A DNA stretch of 64,000 nt from Aplysia californica (lineage: Eukaryota > Mollusca > Gastropoda > Aplysiida > Aplysiidae). Below are positions 1 to 11,900 of the stretch, in pieces (the first letter of the stretch is position 1; every line of letters begins with the position of its first letter). The position numbers and the translations under genes were made by a program. The notes below the pieces were generated by a model that was not told where the DNA came from, ran no database searches, and worked only from the letters and a program-made list of their open reading frames with translations. The stretch lies in NCBI RefSeq assembly GCF_000002075.1, contig NW_004797476.1, positions 540,539-604,538 of the forward strand. The letters are read 5' to 3'.

Positions 1-550
1 TTATATGGGGGGGGGGCTTTGGAGAATTGTAAATGATTGCAATGTTTTACGCACCCTAAGAGGCGGGCTGCTTCAACTCTCCAAGTCTTGGCCAACTCGA
101 ACCAGGTTGGATGCAATATTCCGGCACATAGACAGGGATACTTGATTTTGAAGAGAAAAAAAACAGAAGGAAAAGCAATTTCCCTTTTAGGGAATGGAAC
201 TGAAGTCTCGCAGCAAAGGCAAAGAGCCTAGTCCTAACACTAACACCACAGACCCTTACACTAGCGCCTTGTGGGGCAATAACATAATGCCTGTATACCT
301 GGAAGCATCATCTGGGCTCAGAAGTTGACGTGCAATGACCCGCCAATGCTTACGGTCGCTATAGCTGCCGTCATATTTACACTCTGGTCAACCCATGCCT
401 TGACGTTGTCGGAACACATTTTTCTGTGTCCACCCTTGGCACTCATCATCATATTACAGAACGCTATTACTGGCTAACATAGGTTTAACTCCCCTTTCGG
501 CCTTTTGCGATCTAAGTGTTATTGTGTACCAGCTCAAACAGCCTATACCA
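1..550. other. Unassigned sequence
   Basis: G-run at 9-17; otherwise no gene, repeat end or RNA structure seen. Confidence 0.4.
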
Positions 551-695
551 CAAGATGATTCACTCAGCTAAAAAGCGTTTGGTGTCCGAGCTAATTCTCA
601 GATGGCGCTACTGTCGCTGTTTCTTTCTTTTTTCTTTTTCTTTTTTTTGGAGCCGTCTTTCGTTTCTCGAAACGAAAAGTAGTATATGTTCTAGT
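551..695 (+). repeat. Partial copy of the CAAAGAGTCTACATAACAAG MITE
   Basis: CACAAGATGATTCACTCAGC, then TGTCCGAGC, CAGATGGCGCTAC and CTTTCGTTTCTCGAAA match the first third of the element at 44073. Confidence 0.5.
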
Positions 696-1225
696 TTGTA
701 AAACTTTTTTTTTTTAAATTGTAAAATTCCGTACTGCGATCAGTTTGCTTGGCCGAGTTCTTATCAATTGCAGCATATGACATCTCAAGCCTAATTTAAA
801 GTTAATTAAACCTTGAAAACCATCACTACAAACAGAAGAAGGGGATTAAAGTAGTAGGACCTACAAACGGCACCTAACACCCTGCAACAAGGGTGGTCTA
901 GCAAGATTGGTGTAAATTCTAGCTAGCAAAAATTTAATACATCCTCCCCTCCCCCCACCCCCCTGTTTTTTTTCTACACCAGGACGCTGCGTTTTCATGA
1001 CCAGCAACAGTAGGCCTATCGTATCTGTACTGCCTTTTGTGATGCTGAGTCGCGAATGCATGTGCTGGTGGCGTAACCTTGGGATTTATCTATTTGGTAA
1101 CGGACTACTTGAGCCCTCCATTTGGAGCTTACTTTGCCAACTATGTATATTATTATGTCTAAGTCTCTTCTCCACCCTGTGGGGGCCACACATGTGGGTA
1201 GCCGTGACATCATTTTTTATTTTTT

Positions 1226-2392
1226 GGGGGGTAAGAATTTTATCGCACTTACAACACAATTAGGTCATATTATGAATGCCGAAGATTAGAGATGTTACAA
1301 GAGAGTACAAGGTCTGTCTCAGAATAAAGTTTCCCTCCTCCATAAAATTCAAAGTACACAACCAACAGCCGCTACATTTTGTGACGTCATGACATCATGT
1401 CTAAAAAATCTCAAAGCCAAATTACAAGGGCATTGGTGCACGGGTTACAGAGCTGTGACGTGTCAATTGTGGTGCTCTTGTGCACTTTGTCCAAGGCAAA
1501 TTCGAGGAAAATGACTGAGCAAAACATTGGTGCAACCTACTCATGCTACGATGTCCGAGTTGTGATCAAATTTTCAACTCTTCTTGGCAAGTCTGCAGCT
1601 GAAACCCGTGGTGATCTATACAAAGTAATAGGGAATAATGCCCCATCAATTCAAAATAGTAAGGAAATGGATCAGAGAGGTTGAAGATGGGAGGTCCGAC
1701 ATGAAAGATGAAGCGCACACAGAAAACTCCGGCAGAGAAAAGTGATGCACCACATTGGGGTTTTTTCTACATGAGTGACATACTGAGCTGGCTAGTCACA
1801 CCTGGCGTAACTGTCAATGGTGACTACTACAGATTCGTCCGCAAAGACAAGCTGAGACTCGCAACCCGGACAAAAGACCCGCTTTGCTTGAAGAAAGCGT
1901 CATCCTGCATCATGACAACGCGCCTGTTCCCAAGTCCAGAGTTGTGCACGAGCTTGTTTAGGGCTACTCGTGGGAATTATTGGAACACCGGCCCTATTCG
2001 CTCGATCTCGTTTCATTCAACTTCCACCTCTTCCCCAAGGCGAAAGAAATGCTGCGAGGTCGGTGATTTGAGGACGAGGACCAGACTCAAGAGGCTATGA
2101 GTAAAGCACTCGGGACCTTGGACAAATGATCACTGGCCTCTGTCTTTGACCGCTCAGTACATCAAATGGAGAAATGCCTTGAACTTGATGATTCCTACAT
2201 TAAATAGGTATTTGAATAAGCTTTCTGTTGATACCAAATACAAGGTGATTTATAATTATATCTGAGGACAGCATGACAGGGAAACTATTCTGAGACAGAC
2301 CTCGTAACAAACGCAAAAAAAGGAGATATTTGATAGGAAAGAAGGAGCAAACCACATCAGAGCACCCGCCAACCACCCATGTGTAACGTCGT
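1226..2392 (+). repeat. Interspersed repeat S, copy split by the mariner element
   Basis: The two halves (about 1226-1307 and 2305-2392) join across a TA into the same sequence as 9098-9275: GATGTTACAAGAGAGTA, then ACAAA, then GATAGGAAAGAAGGAGCAAA and CACCCGCCAACCACCC. No tRNA-like promoter is visible, so the class is unknown. Confidence 0.7.
1308..2304 (+). mobile_element. Mariner-like DNA transposon, decayed and internally deleted
   Basis: Terminal inverted repeats read CAAGGTCTGTCTCAGAAT (left) and ATTCTGAGACAGACCTCG (right), with the TA target duplication of Tc1/mariner elements. At 997 bp it is shorter than a usual mariner (about 1.3 kb). From 1511 the frame reads MTEQNIGATYS, then VRVVIKFSTLLGKSAAE, then VIGNNAPSIQ, the mariner helix-turn-helix region; further on VTVNGDYYRFVRKDKLRLA, HHDNA and LFPKAKEM-like pieces of the catalytic DD34D part appear in shifting frames. 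Several stops and frameshifts; no active enzyme. It sits inside another repeat whose empty form occurs elsewhere in the window. Confidence 0.9.
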
Positions 2393-3084
2393 GTATGAAA
2401 GACGATTATAACTTATTTTAAGAGTGGTGGGTTCAGAAGACCTTTACCCAATTACTTTCTGTTCCGTTATCTTTCAACACTGAAGTGTAACTTAGGTGTA
2501 CTTAAGACAGGGCTTCTGAGGTTAATGTCTATAGCCGGTGTATGCATGCATTGGTCTTGTCATTGTGGTATATCGATTCATATTTCACAGCAAACATCAA
2601 TAAAAGTGGTGCATTTCATTCAGTTTTTGTTTTTTTGTGTTCTTAAAACATTACTGTATGGTCCATAATAATATACATTTAAGAGGCATGACCTCTGAAA
2701 TGAATGTCCTCCAACAATAGTCTATCAAGTAGCTTACACTTCCCGTCGAAATGTCTAAGACAGCGACCATCCTCTATGAGTTGAATTTGTTGTTGTTGTT
2801 GTTATCGTTGTTGTTGTTATCGATCCAGCAACAGCTGGGCTTTCGATCGCCCTTCTGTCAAGTGCCATGTAGTGATAAGAGCAGGTTTGCTGCAGTTGCT
2901 GTAATGTTCTATAGAGTGTGTTATCAATGTTAGGTCTCGGAGGGAGGAGTGTTTTTTCTCCCAATACAAAAACCAAACCTAAATAATACACATAGTACTG
3001 TTGTATTTATCCTCACCGGGTTTGTGAACGTGACATCTATTTGTTTGGGTTTTTTTGTTTTGATTCGTTTTTTTAGTAACTTAC
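2393..3084. other. Unassigned sequence
   Basis: Only a (TTG)n stretch (2787-2820). No gene seen. Confidence 0.4.
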
Positions 3085-3262
3085 ATGACCTTACTGTGTT
3101 GCAAGTGCTGTAAAACTCTTACTACTATTTTTACTAAGTACTAAAGATTTAAGGTGTAACAAGAGAGTACCAAACACAAAAACAAGAGGGAGAGATCACG
3201 ATGAGAGATGTTTAATAGGAAAGAAGGCGCAAACCAAAGCAGAGCACCCACCAACCACCCGC
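3085..3262 (+). repeat. Interspersed repeat S copies, two partial in opposite orientation
   Basis: 3085-3125 is a minus-strand piece (GACCTTACTGTGTTGCAAGT); 3150-3262 is a plus-strand piece (GTAACAAGAGAGTACC to CACCCACCAACCACCC). Confidence 0.6.
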
Positions 3263-3494
3263 TATCAGGTAGGCCTATTTGATGGACGTCCTATTAGACA
3301 AAGTATAGCCTACTTCATTTGGAAGACAGGAGAGTTTTCGAGAAATTGTAAATATGTTGTTTTACAGTACCAACACACCTGTTTCAATCTGCCCGTCAGG
3401 GCCGACCTGGGGCTTCACGAAAAACAATTATATGGGTTTAACGCCTCTATCAACGTTATTAGGTTATTAAAGAGGCGGGACTTTCAAGTTTAAC

Positions 3495-3785
3495 ATCCAT
3501 CTCCGAAAGTACCGAGCCAAATGGGAATATTGTGTAAAGTGCCTATCCCAAGGAGAGTACGTCAGGCCGAGCTGAGGCTCAAACCCCAGAACCTGCAACC
3601 TCACGATTACGAGTCTGGTAGCCTAACCACTAAGCTACCAGCCGACACAACTCCGCATGAAAAACAGCATCCCAGCAGAAAGAGAGAAACTTGTAGGCAT
3701 AAGTTCCCCAAGTGGGAAACAAACTCAGACCTTCAGCAGGTAATGGCTAAAAGCCTAACCATGACACCACAGGCACCGGTCTAGA
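3495..3785 (-). repeat. tRNA-derived SINE piece(s)
   Basis: On the minus strand, GGTAGCTTAGTGGTTAGG (A box, 3622-3639) and GGTTTGAGCC (B box, 3576-3585) have tRNA-like spacing; a second degenerate head (TGGTGTCATGGTTAGGC) lies at about 3750-3775. The body shares AGCCAAATGGG with the SINE near 7470. Confidence 0.55.
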
Positions 3786-3849
3786 TCATTAACCTGACAG
3801 GAACTGTTCAAAACAGACTGATATCTGGACACAAAACCACTGAGGAAGA

Positions 3850-4023
3850 CATACAGTATAACACTGATAGATCAAATTTGTCGGGATCGGCCTCGGTAGT
3901 TCGAGTGCGAGGGATATCTTACAAAGACAAAGAAGAATTTAAAAAACGGGACCGCAGGCACAGTTCAGCAGATCATGCGTGATTACCAGTCTTCTGTGTT
4001 CAACCTACCCAGGTTATACTGTA
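3850..4023 (+). mobile_element. Short TIR element, ACAGTATAACACTGATAG type, copy 1
   Basis: Left end TACAGTATAACACTGATAG, right end CCTACCCAGGTTATACTGTA; TA at both borders suggests a Tc1/mariner/pogo-type MITE of about 174 bp. Internal AGTTCGAG and GAGGGATATC resemble Tigger-derived MITEs. Confidence 0.6.
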
Positions 4024-4160
4024 AATAACATCATACCAAAAAGTCAAATGGAAAACTGAAGTCCTGTGTTGATCATGGTCGTGCAACCCTGAAGTTTATT
4101 TCAGGTCAAGTTAGGCAAAAAACAGCATTAACAACGAACAGATTTAACTCTCTTGATTAC

Positions 4161-4300
4161 ATGTCATTTTTATCCTTCACAATATCTCTTACGATAATAT
4201 GTCATTTTTAGACTCCACAATATCTCTTATGATAATAGGTCATTCTTATCCGCCACAATATCTCTCATGATAAAATGGTATTTTTATCCCCACAATAACG
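4161..4300 (+). repeat. Tandem repeat, 38-base unit, 3.7 copies
   Basis: Units at 4161, 4199, 4237 and 4275 share ATGTCATTTTTATCC and CCACAATATCTCT. Moderately diverged. Confidence 0.85.
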
Positions 4301-5280
4301 TAATCATTCATCCGCTCATCACGAAAATGAACGAGTACTGTTAGTGTATCAATCTTTATTTCATGTAACAAACAAAATAAAGTATTTTCTTAAATTGTTT
4401 GAATAATTATAAGTAAAAAGAGGCCCATTGACACAATAACGATCATTTTGTGCAAGACAGGCAGATAAAAAGAGAAGAGGGAAAGAAAAAAATCAAACAA
4501 AAAAAAAAGAGAATAAAATGGTCGCTTTAAAGGACAAGCAGGCTAACCCAGATTTCGGGGGTTTCCAGAAATATTGACCTACACCAAAAGTGGGCATCGC
4601 CCTACCTATAGGAGAAGTTTGATTTCATTGGTGTGTATATATTTGTATGGTTATGGAGAAAACTCTCCTTGTCTTTCAATGAAACTGAACAAGGGTCCAA
4701 AAACTTTACCTTCGATTTTCTCAAAACAGCGTTTTTCGGGATAGCCCCCTTGTGCTTAAAAGCGACCAAATAATCTATGGCATATCATATGGAATGGCTG
4801 AAGAAACTACACACTATTCAAGCTCACAAAACGCTTCCATTAAATGATTAAACTCAGTAATTACAGGGGCTCATGCAAACGCCAAGGAAAACTTACAAGG
4901 TTATAAAAAAGGAAAGGAAAAAAAGTAGACAAAAGCAAAGATTGGTATGAAAAAAGTGGAGAGACATGTTATATCAAATAAAAGAATGTGAAGTATTATG
5001 CCACACATAAAATCTTGACTTGCGTACCTAGTAAAAAAAAGACAAAAGATTCTGTGACAAAACACATAAGGCCAACAAATCTTGAACAGAAAAAAACAAG
5101 ACATAAAAATCCCTTGCAGAATGCAGACATAAAAATAATAAAGATTTGCCTTTGCATAATAAACCATTTAATTCAATTAAAATCTGCAGGTCCCCAGTAA
5201 GGGACATAACTCTTTATTTTTTGCAATTTTAATGTAGTGTGGGATTTGACATGGAATCTCCATCAGACAAAATATATATG
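4301..5280. other. Unassigned sequence
   Basis: A-rich stretches at 4490-4520 and 4910-5110. The open frames over them lack any recognisable motif. Confidence 0.4.
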
Positions 5281-5714
5281 TGTCAGAACGCGGTGGAATT
5301 AGACGCTCGTCAATTTCTTTCGCATATGGAGTTATTAGTATCATCTTAAAGCCTGTCCATTTGCCTTGCTTTTGATGAAATCAATACTCATTTATCTTGG
5401 ATGTAAGTCGAGATATTTGCGATTGAAGGAGGAAGGGTGGCCTGGTTTCAAAGATAGAATTAGTGAGAAAATGGCTGCTAATGTTTACTTATTTCTTTAG
5501 TTTGAGAGCCTGTGGAAACTGAAAATGTACATCTTTTATGCATTTAATCAACATTTTTCAGTAAAATCCACACTGAAATGTGTTTTTCAATGGGTATAAA
5601 AGGTGTTGAGCCGAAAAACAAAAATTCAATAAAAACTTCCAAACCTGCAGAAAAATGCCAGTTTCTCCATTTTCATTATTTTGAAGAGCACCTGATTTCA
5701 CCATGCTGCCTCAC
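5281..5714 (+). mobile_element. MITE with TGTCA...GGCGCTCGTCAA ends, copy 1
   Basis: About 434 bp. The left end (TGTCAGAACGCGGTGGAATT, then AGACGCTCGTCAA) is complementary to the right end (TTGAAGAGCACCTGATTTCA, then CCATG). Interior GAGATATTTGCGATTGAAGG and CAGTAAAATCCACA recur in three other copies. No ORF of note. Confidence 0.75.
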
Positions 5715-5980
5715 ATATTGTCGCCTCAGCACAATTTTGTCCAAAGAGCACATTACACCCTAACTCGCCCGGGATCGCCCGGGAATTCCCTTACGCGCTC
5801 CACCCTGACTCGCCCGGAACCGCCCGCGCCGACCCAGCGTCTTTAGAAACGAAAGTCTCGCCTTGACGAGACTCTGGGGCCGGGATTTTGATTTGCATAG
5901 TATAGCAAAAAGTTTCTTCTTTCGTTTGATACCGAAACGAAATTTTTCGGGTCAGTAGTTTTAGTCAGGAAATTAGAAAG

Positions 5981-6419
5981 TGGCTATTCTCACCCGCCCG
6001 GAAGTTCTCGCAAGATCAATTCCTCCCCTCTTCTCTCTCTCTCTTTCTGAATACTGTCTATCGGTGTGGACGATCAAATTGACCAAAACAAAGTTAAAAA
6101 ATGATGTTAAAACACAAAAGTAAATTAATTTGGTTGTCTACAAAGATGCTACGGCTATTTAACTTTTCGAATCGAGCCAAACTACGCGGGTCACCATTTT
6201 GTTTTGCCCGGAAATTCTCGCACTACTCCTCTCTCTCTTTCTCTCTCTCTCTCTCCACTGCCCACAGACAAAATTGTACGCTTTTAGTAGGCTACAATTG
6301 TAATGGAACGTTTGTTCATGGCACAGAATTCTACAATTTTTCTGTTATCACAGTGTAGAATTCTGTGGTTTAGGGTGAACGCAAAATTTGGTGAACGCGC
6401 ACCGGGTGAGAATAGCCAC
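5981..6419 (+). mobile_element. MITE with GTGGCTATTCTCACCCG ends, copy 1
   Basis: 439 bp with 17-base perfect terminal inverted repeats. Interior contains CT microsatellites and a small palindrome (AGAATTCTACA ... TGTAGAATTCT). The 85-codon open frame inside is not a gene: it is a repeat and the second copy reads differently. A lone TTCTCACTCCGGGTGAGAAT palindrome follows at about 6437-6456. Confidence 0.85.
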
Positions 6420-6539
6420 AAGACTCGCCTGCACTATTCTCACTCCGGGTGAGAATAGAGGTGGCCTTTAGTCAGAGCTGATCGAAGTGCGATCGCGTTA
6501 CCGACACTTCGAAAGTGTCTCGACTTGTTGAAAAGCGAC

Positions 6540-6785
6540 ACAATTGAGTTCGAAAACGGAAATAACGATGGATTTGAGCAAAAATGAGCATGTGACAAAT
6601 CAGATGGCTCAGATTTTGATGAAAACGTTGTAGGAAGAGTTTGGGGCGATTCCGATTGATCAGACGAAGAAAATCTAGAATTTAGACCTAGGGCCCGACG
6701 GCGAGGCTGAGAGTAAGAGTGACTGGTCGGACACCCCGATTGAACTAAAGTTAGAACATTTCCAACAGTTTGCGCATACATAAAG
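6540..6785 (+). pseudogene. Degenerate transposase N-terminus, possibly piggyBac-like
   Basis: Plus-strand translation in two frames gives an acidic stretch SDGSDFDENVVGRVWGDSD, then SDEENLEFRPRARRR, and in the next frame SDWSDTPIELKLEHFQQF. Acidic N-terminus, basic patch and W-x-x-TP-x(5-8)-F are what I expect before the core of piggyBac-type transposases. One stop and one frameshift are visible; no catalytic core follows. Family assignment is tentative. Confidence 0.35.
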
Positions 6786-7203
6786 TTATATTTTTCTGAA
6801 ACTACATTCAGTTTTCTTTTTAACTTTTGTTTTTTCAGGATTTTTGGAATTTTAGTATTTTTAAAATGTGTTTTTTAAAGGCTAGTATTCACGGGAGGTG
6901 GGTTCTTTCCCCTTGCTTAGGATCTAACAATGGACTTCCCGTCCAGGCCCTTAGGGTGTAATGTGTTAACTATAAAGTGCACTTCGGAAAAAGTAGTTCT
7001 GGGGCAACTATACCCTGCATACAATTTTTGCAATAAGTAAACATAAGCGGAAATCTTCACACAAACGTCCTCAACCCAGTTTTCAGGCTGTTAAGAACAG
7101 AATACATATTTTAGCAAACAGATTATATTATATATACATGCTTCTATGACAATTATTTTCATCCATCAAGTTTCTCTCTCTCTCACTCTTACATAAAGAC
7201 TCA

Positions 7204-7204
<1 letters not shown>

Positions 7205-7263
<59 letters not shown>
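7205..7263 (+). repeat. (CA)n microsatellite
   Basis: About 29 CA units, nearly pure. Open frames of alternating Cys-Val or Thr-His across it are artefacts. Confidence 0.98.
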
Positions 7264-7264
<1 letters not shown>

Positions 7265-7429
7265 GCACACTCACACACCACTGCACCCTCAAGCCTTCTC
7301 TTCTTCCCACAAACACACAATCCTATTTACATATATATTATATCAAGGTTAGTGTACACCTTGAAAACTTTGATATAGGTGCAGGTTCAAGCTCCTCAAA
7401 ATAATGACCAATTAGTATCTAGGGAGCAA

Positions 7430-7600
7430 GACATACGAAATTGACGTCATCTCCTACAGGACCAAGCCAAATGGGCTGAGATCCTTCAAATCACCCCCAA
7501 ACAACCCACATTAAAAAATGTCCCACTGTGGATTTGAACCAGGGTCATCCACACGCAGATTTTGTGAGGAAACCCCAAAATAAATGTCATGAATAATTGC
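7430..7600 (-). repeat. tRNA-derived SINE piece
   Basis: Minus strand carries GGTTCAAATCC (B box, 7530-7540) and, further along, AGCCCATTTGGCTTGGTCCT, shared with the piece at 3495-3520. Confidence 0.5.
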
Positions 7601-8525
7601 ACGGATGAGACCAGCTCCGATTATCACAAGTAACAGCAAGATCAACATGATTTATCGACCTCCTGCCAAGACCTCGCTTACAAGATTCGACAATAATACT
7701 TGATTTCCTCCAAAAAAAAATTTGTTTATTTTTCTATCAAAATACACATGATAGGCATTCTGATGCTTTTACAGACTTTTGGAGGGATGGAATAAAGACG
7801 GAAAGTACTTTGTATAAAATCTAACACTAAATTATTTTCAGCTTTATTCTTTCCCTGGAATAAACTGAATGACATTGGAAATAGGGAAGAGAAAAAAAAT
7901 ATTTACTGTTTGAAAAAAAACACACCTCGTCCATCAGAATTCAGTTATCTGTGAGACACTAGGCACACCAACAAAATCTCGATATTGACTTTGCACGAAA
8001 AGCGAAACAAGTTGAATTTCTGAATAAATGTCAATATTGTTAATACAACTGACATCACTGGCAGATGTTGTGATGTCTGACAGTATATCCTATTAGCTGT
8101 ATCTCCACTACATAGTTTTGATCAGTTAAAAAGATTGAAATGCAAGTACACAGATGTGTCTGCACGTGGGTTACTCGATATTCAGCGACAGATGTCTCTG
8201 GAGGATCAGGATATGTGTATCATATGATAAAGAGAAACAACAGAAACAATAGAATTGTGTACTGAAGAAATCTCTCTTTGAAAAAAAAAAAAGAAGGAGC
8301 AGGGGTAGAATCAAAGACCAAAAACACCCTTTTTTTTTTTTTAATGACTCGCTCAAAAAAGTTACAACTTAGTTGATTCAATCAATTCCCCTTTTCTTTG
8401 TGACAACAGATCAATCTAGCTGCATCGTTTCAGTAGAAAAAGAGAGAAAGACAGCACATTCACCTTTCAGGATTCTCCGTTCTCCTTTCCCAAACCATAA
8501 AAAGGTGAGATGTTTTGTCGACAAA
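7560..8525 (-). other. Probable SARAF 3' UTR and downstream sequence
   Basis: No gene is visible. The first minus-strand AATAAA hexamers past the SARAF stop are at 7843-7848 and 7735-7740, so the 3' UTR could end near 7.7 kb. Long A or T runs occur at 8280-8293 and 8330-8342. The poly(A) site is a guess. Confidence 0.3.
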
Positions 8526-8950
8526 CTACCGACGAGACGTTCCACCGAATCCTGAGGCAGTGCGAGTCCCAGAGGACCCGGACGAAGGCGAGGACGAAGA
8601 CTTGGAGAAGAAAGACCCTGAGGGGCTGTCGCTGCGGTGGTGGTGGTGATGATGATGCTCCTGTGACGACCCACCCCAGCCGCTGCCTCCCCAGCCACTG
8701 CCTCCCCAGCCACTGCCTCCCCATCCGCGGTTGTGGGAGTTGTTGTAGTGGTGTCGGTTGTTGCCCTGACCGAACATGTAGCCCAGGACGCCGCCCGTGG
8801 CAGCCCCGGACCAGAAGCCACCACCACCTGTTCCTTCTGCAGTGTTGCTGGAGAAAGGGGGAGGGGCGCTGGCTCGAGAGTAAGCGGAGCTGGTGAATCC
8901 TGGGTCGCAATAGGAAGAGCTCTGTGTGCTTTCATAGCTGGGAGGGGGTC
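8526..8950 (-). CDS. SARAF: SARAF coding exon 7 (cytosolic tail and stop)
   Basis: 425 bases, residues 219-359 and TAG. Carries the conserved FWSGAATGGVLGYMFG stretch, four GWGGS repeats encoded by a 15-base tandem repeat, seven His codons, a Ser-rich region and the conserved GFGGTSRR end. Longer open frames over this GC-rich exon on both strands are shadows. Confidence 0.95.
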
Positions 8951-11900
8951 CTGAGTGGGAGAAGGGAGCAAAGAAAAAAAATAGTTATCACAGTGGGAAG
9001 TGTGTAAGGAACAAACAACATTTATCATGAGGGAAAGTGAGAGGGAAGGGGGGGGGGGGGGGTTGAAGAATATTCATCATTACAGGAAGCTGGTTTTTGT
9101 TTTAGTACAGGTTTTATGGCGCTCGCAACTGCATAAAGTCATATGAGTGCCAGAAGATTAGAGGTGTTACAAGAGAGTAACAACAATTTTTTTAAAGGGG
9201 AGATAAGGACAATAGATGTTTGACAGGAAAGAAGAAGCAAACTGCACAAGAGCACCCGCCAACCACCCACCAGGAAGCTGGGAGAATAGACTAGAACATT
9301 TATCACTAGAGAAAGTGGGGGGGAAAGAGAATAAAGAATAACATTTCACACTGTGGGAAAGTGGGGGTGGGGAGAATAAAGAAGAACATTTATCACTATG
9401 GAAAGTAGGGGGAATAAAACAGACAAAACATTTATCACTTGGGGGAGCAAAAAATGGGTGGGTTGGGGGGTGTCAAAGAAAAACGTTGAACACTAGGAAA
9501 GTAAATTCTTTTTTTAACCTGTCAAGCATCCATCCTTCAAAACTGGGGTGGGGGATGGGGGGGGGTTGTTGGTCAGAGAAAATAATATCCAGCACTAGAA
9601 AAGTAAACTCTTTTTGTTTAACCTGTCCATCATCCATTATGTCCTTCAAAGCCGGAATATCCCTAAATATTGTCAATTTTTTGTTGGAGTAAAGAACAGT
9701 CATCTGGTGCAGGGAAAAAGCAAGATGGACAGAGAGAAATAAATGACAAAAAGAACAAGGGACCGACTAGTGATGCCTTCCAACCACCTGGAAAATTTTA
9801 TGACGTTATAGAACATTCCCTCCCTCGAAATTACACAGCCCTCAAATGAGAAGGGAAACAACTCAGGACATTCACTTACCTGTAGGGGCCTGGAACTCTG
9901 GGCGGAAGCCGTAAGGTGGGGGCTGGGCAGTCCCTGTGGGCGGAGCTCTGTGACCTCCAGGGGTCACGTCAGGGGCGATGCAGGTCTTGTAGATGATGTA
10001 CATTACACACAGGATGGCCAAGAACATAAACAGGCCGCCTACTCCTCCCTCCGATTTATGACTGTGGGGTTGGGGGTGGGGGAAGAAAATGTAGAATACA
10101 ACACTGAATGTTTGTTTATGGGTAAACAAATTTTTGGGTACAGAAAAGAAGATCGACAAGATAATCGTCATTTAGAGCAGGAAAAAAGCAAGGTGAGCTT
10201 AGGTGAGTAGATGGAAATGACAGAAAGACAAAAAGAAGTTGAGTGGTTAATAAGTGAGTTCAGGCTCACAAAAATGTCACTTATATGTCAATGCCTTTGT
10301 GTTTACATAGGTGGTCATGGGGCATTTCCTTGAGCAGGACACGATAATCCTAGCTCAAAAAAAGGACCCTGCAGAGGGGTAACAAGCAACAGCATGCTTA
10401 TTATATGTATGGAATATTATAAATAATGAAATGTTGTGATAAACTTGTGTAATTATGTATCTATGTATATAAAACACATGCCCATACAGAGATAAAGAAA
10501 AAATTGGAATTCTACTTTTTTAATTATGCCATACAATGGGTGGTTGGCACGTGCTTTGGTGTGGCTTGCTCCTTTATTTCCATCAAAATTCTAGCCTATC
10601 TCTCATCTTTCTTTCCTTTACATGTCACTCACTAGTGACACCTCTAGTCTTCCGCACTTTTACGACCTAATTATGTTGCCAGTGCCGCAAAACTCAAGAA
10701 AAATTAAAACTTATTCCATTCCACACAATACAAAGCAAACAGAAAGTAAAGACCACGAGAGTTGTTTCAGCTCACCTGGTAGGATAGCTGCTGTAGCTGC
10801 TGCCCCCTCTCTGTTTCTCCTTTGCCAGACCTTCTTCCGTGAACTCAATGGTATACTCAAGCTGAAAAAATAAATTTAAAAAAAAAACCCCACAATATAA
10901 TAATTTGACAAATGACAGACGCTTCTAGTGACTTGGTACCATGTACAAACGATTACAATGTAGCCTGTTCCTGAGAAAAAAGCTATCACTTGTTACATCA
11001 ATTTCCTTGACATATCAGGCATCATGAGCTTGGGTTTTGTGACAGTTCGTTTAGTTCGGGTTTGAGTCGGGGGGGGGGGGGAACCGTACCAAAACTAGAA
11101 TGGTCATTCAGTACAGAAAAAATGCGAGATAAATATGAGACAGGAAAAGATGAGAAGTACGATGTCCCAGTGGCACCCTCCAACTCCACCCACTAGCAAA
11201 CACAATTTGCTCAGAAGTCAATTTTTAAAAATACACAATATTTCCAACAATACAAACAATTCACAGCATATGCACAAAATCATACATCATATACAAGCAG
11301 GGCCTTAAGACAAAATATGCCACCTCCAAAAATGAAAGATGCACACCAGTTGATTGCTCGAGTTACAATCTGTAGACCGTTCTTTTATTCTGAAAATCAG
11401 CACTTCTGATAAACAGTCTCACCCCCCCCCCCTCCCAAATCCCTTTTGTAAACATATACACAAACATTATGAAGCAAACTTACCCCACAAGATCCTTTGA
11501 GCACATAGGGGTCATTTGGATAGTCATAACCTTCACACGAGACCTCCACATGTCCAAACCTGTAGTTGTTGTCCATGTCGGTCTTACATTCCCACTGAGG
11601 AGGTCATAAAAAGGGAAAGCATTAGTATGGTATGAGCAGACAAGCATTGAACTCAATCTGTGTTTCTATGCTATTTCATACTGATGCTGTGGAGTAATGG
11701 TTAGGCTCTTCCTCACTGCAGGTACAAGATATGAATGCATTGAAGATAAGATACTAAATCAAACATATATTTCCCGGCACAAATAAAGAGGCCTTTTCTT
11801 TTCCCTTTTCTAAAGTTTACCAAAGACAATATAATCATAATTTACCTTGGCTAGTACAAAATTGTAAAACTAATTCTAAGATACATAAAACTCTAGGTCA

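Noticed and set aside
4161-4300. CRISPR array
   Set aside because: Direct tandem units without spacers, in an animal genome; the same applies to 52818-52962.
6101-6358. 85-codon frame MMLKHKSKLIW...
   Set aside because: Lies wholly inside a 439-bp MITE; the second MITE copy (18830-19036) keeps the beginning but diverges in length and frame.
7128-7316. Cys-Val or Thr-His repeat proteins
   Set aside because: Translations of (CA)n microsatellites, also at 28911-29374 and 37499-38046.
8411-9028. Open frames of 128-205 codons on both strands over the last SARAF exon
   Set aside because: They are shadows of the GC-rich exon 7; the spliced frame with conserved motifs explains the sequence.
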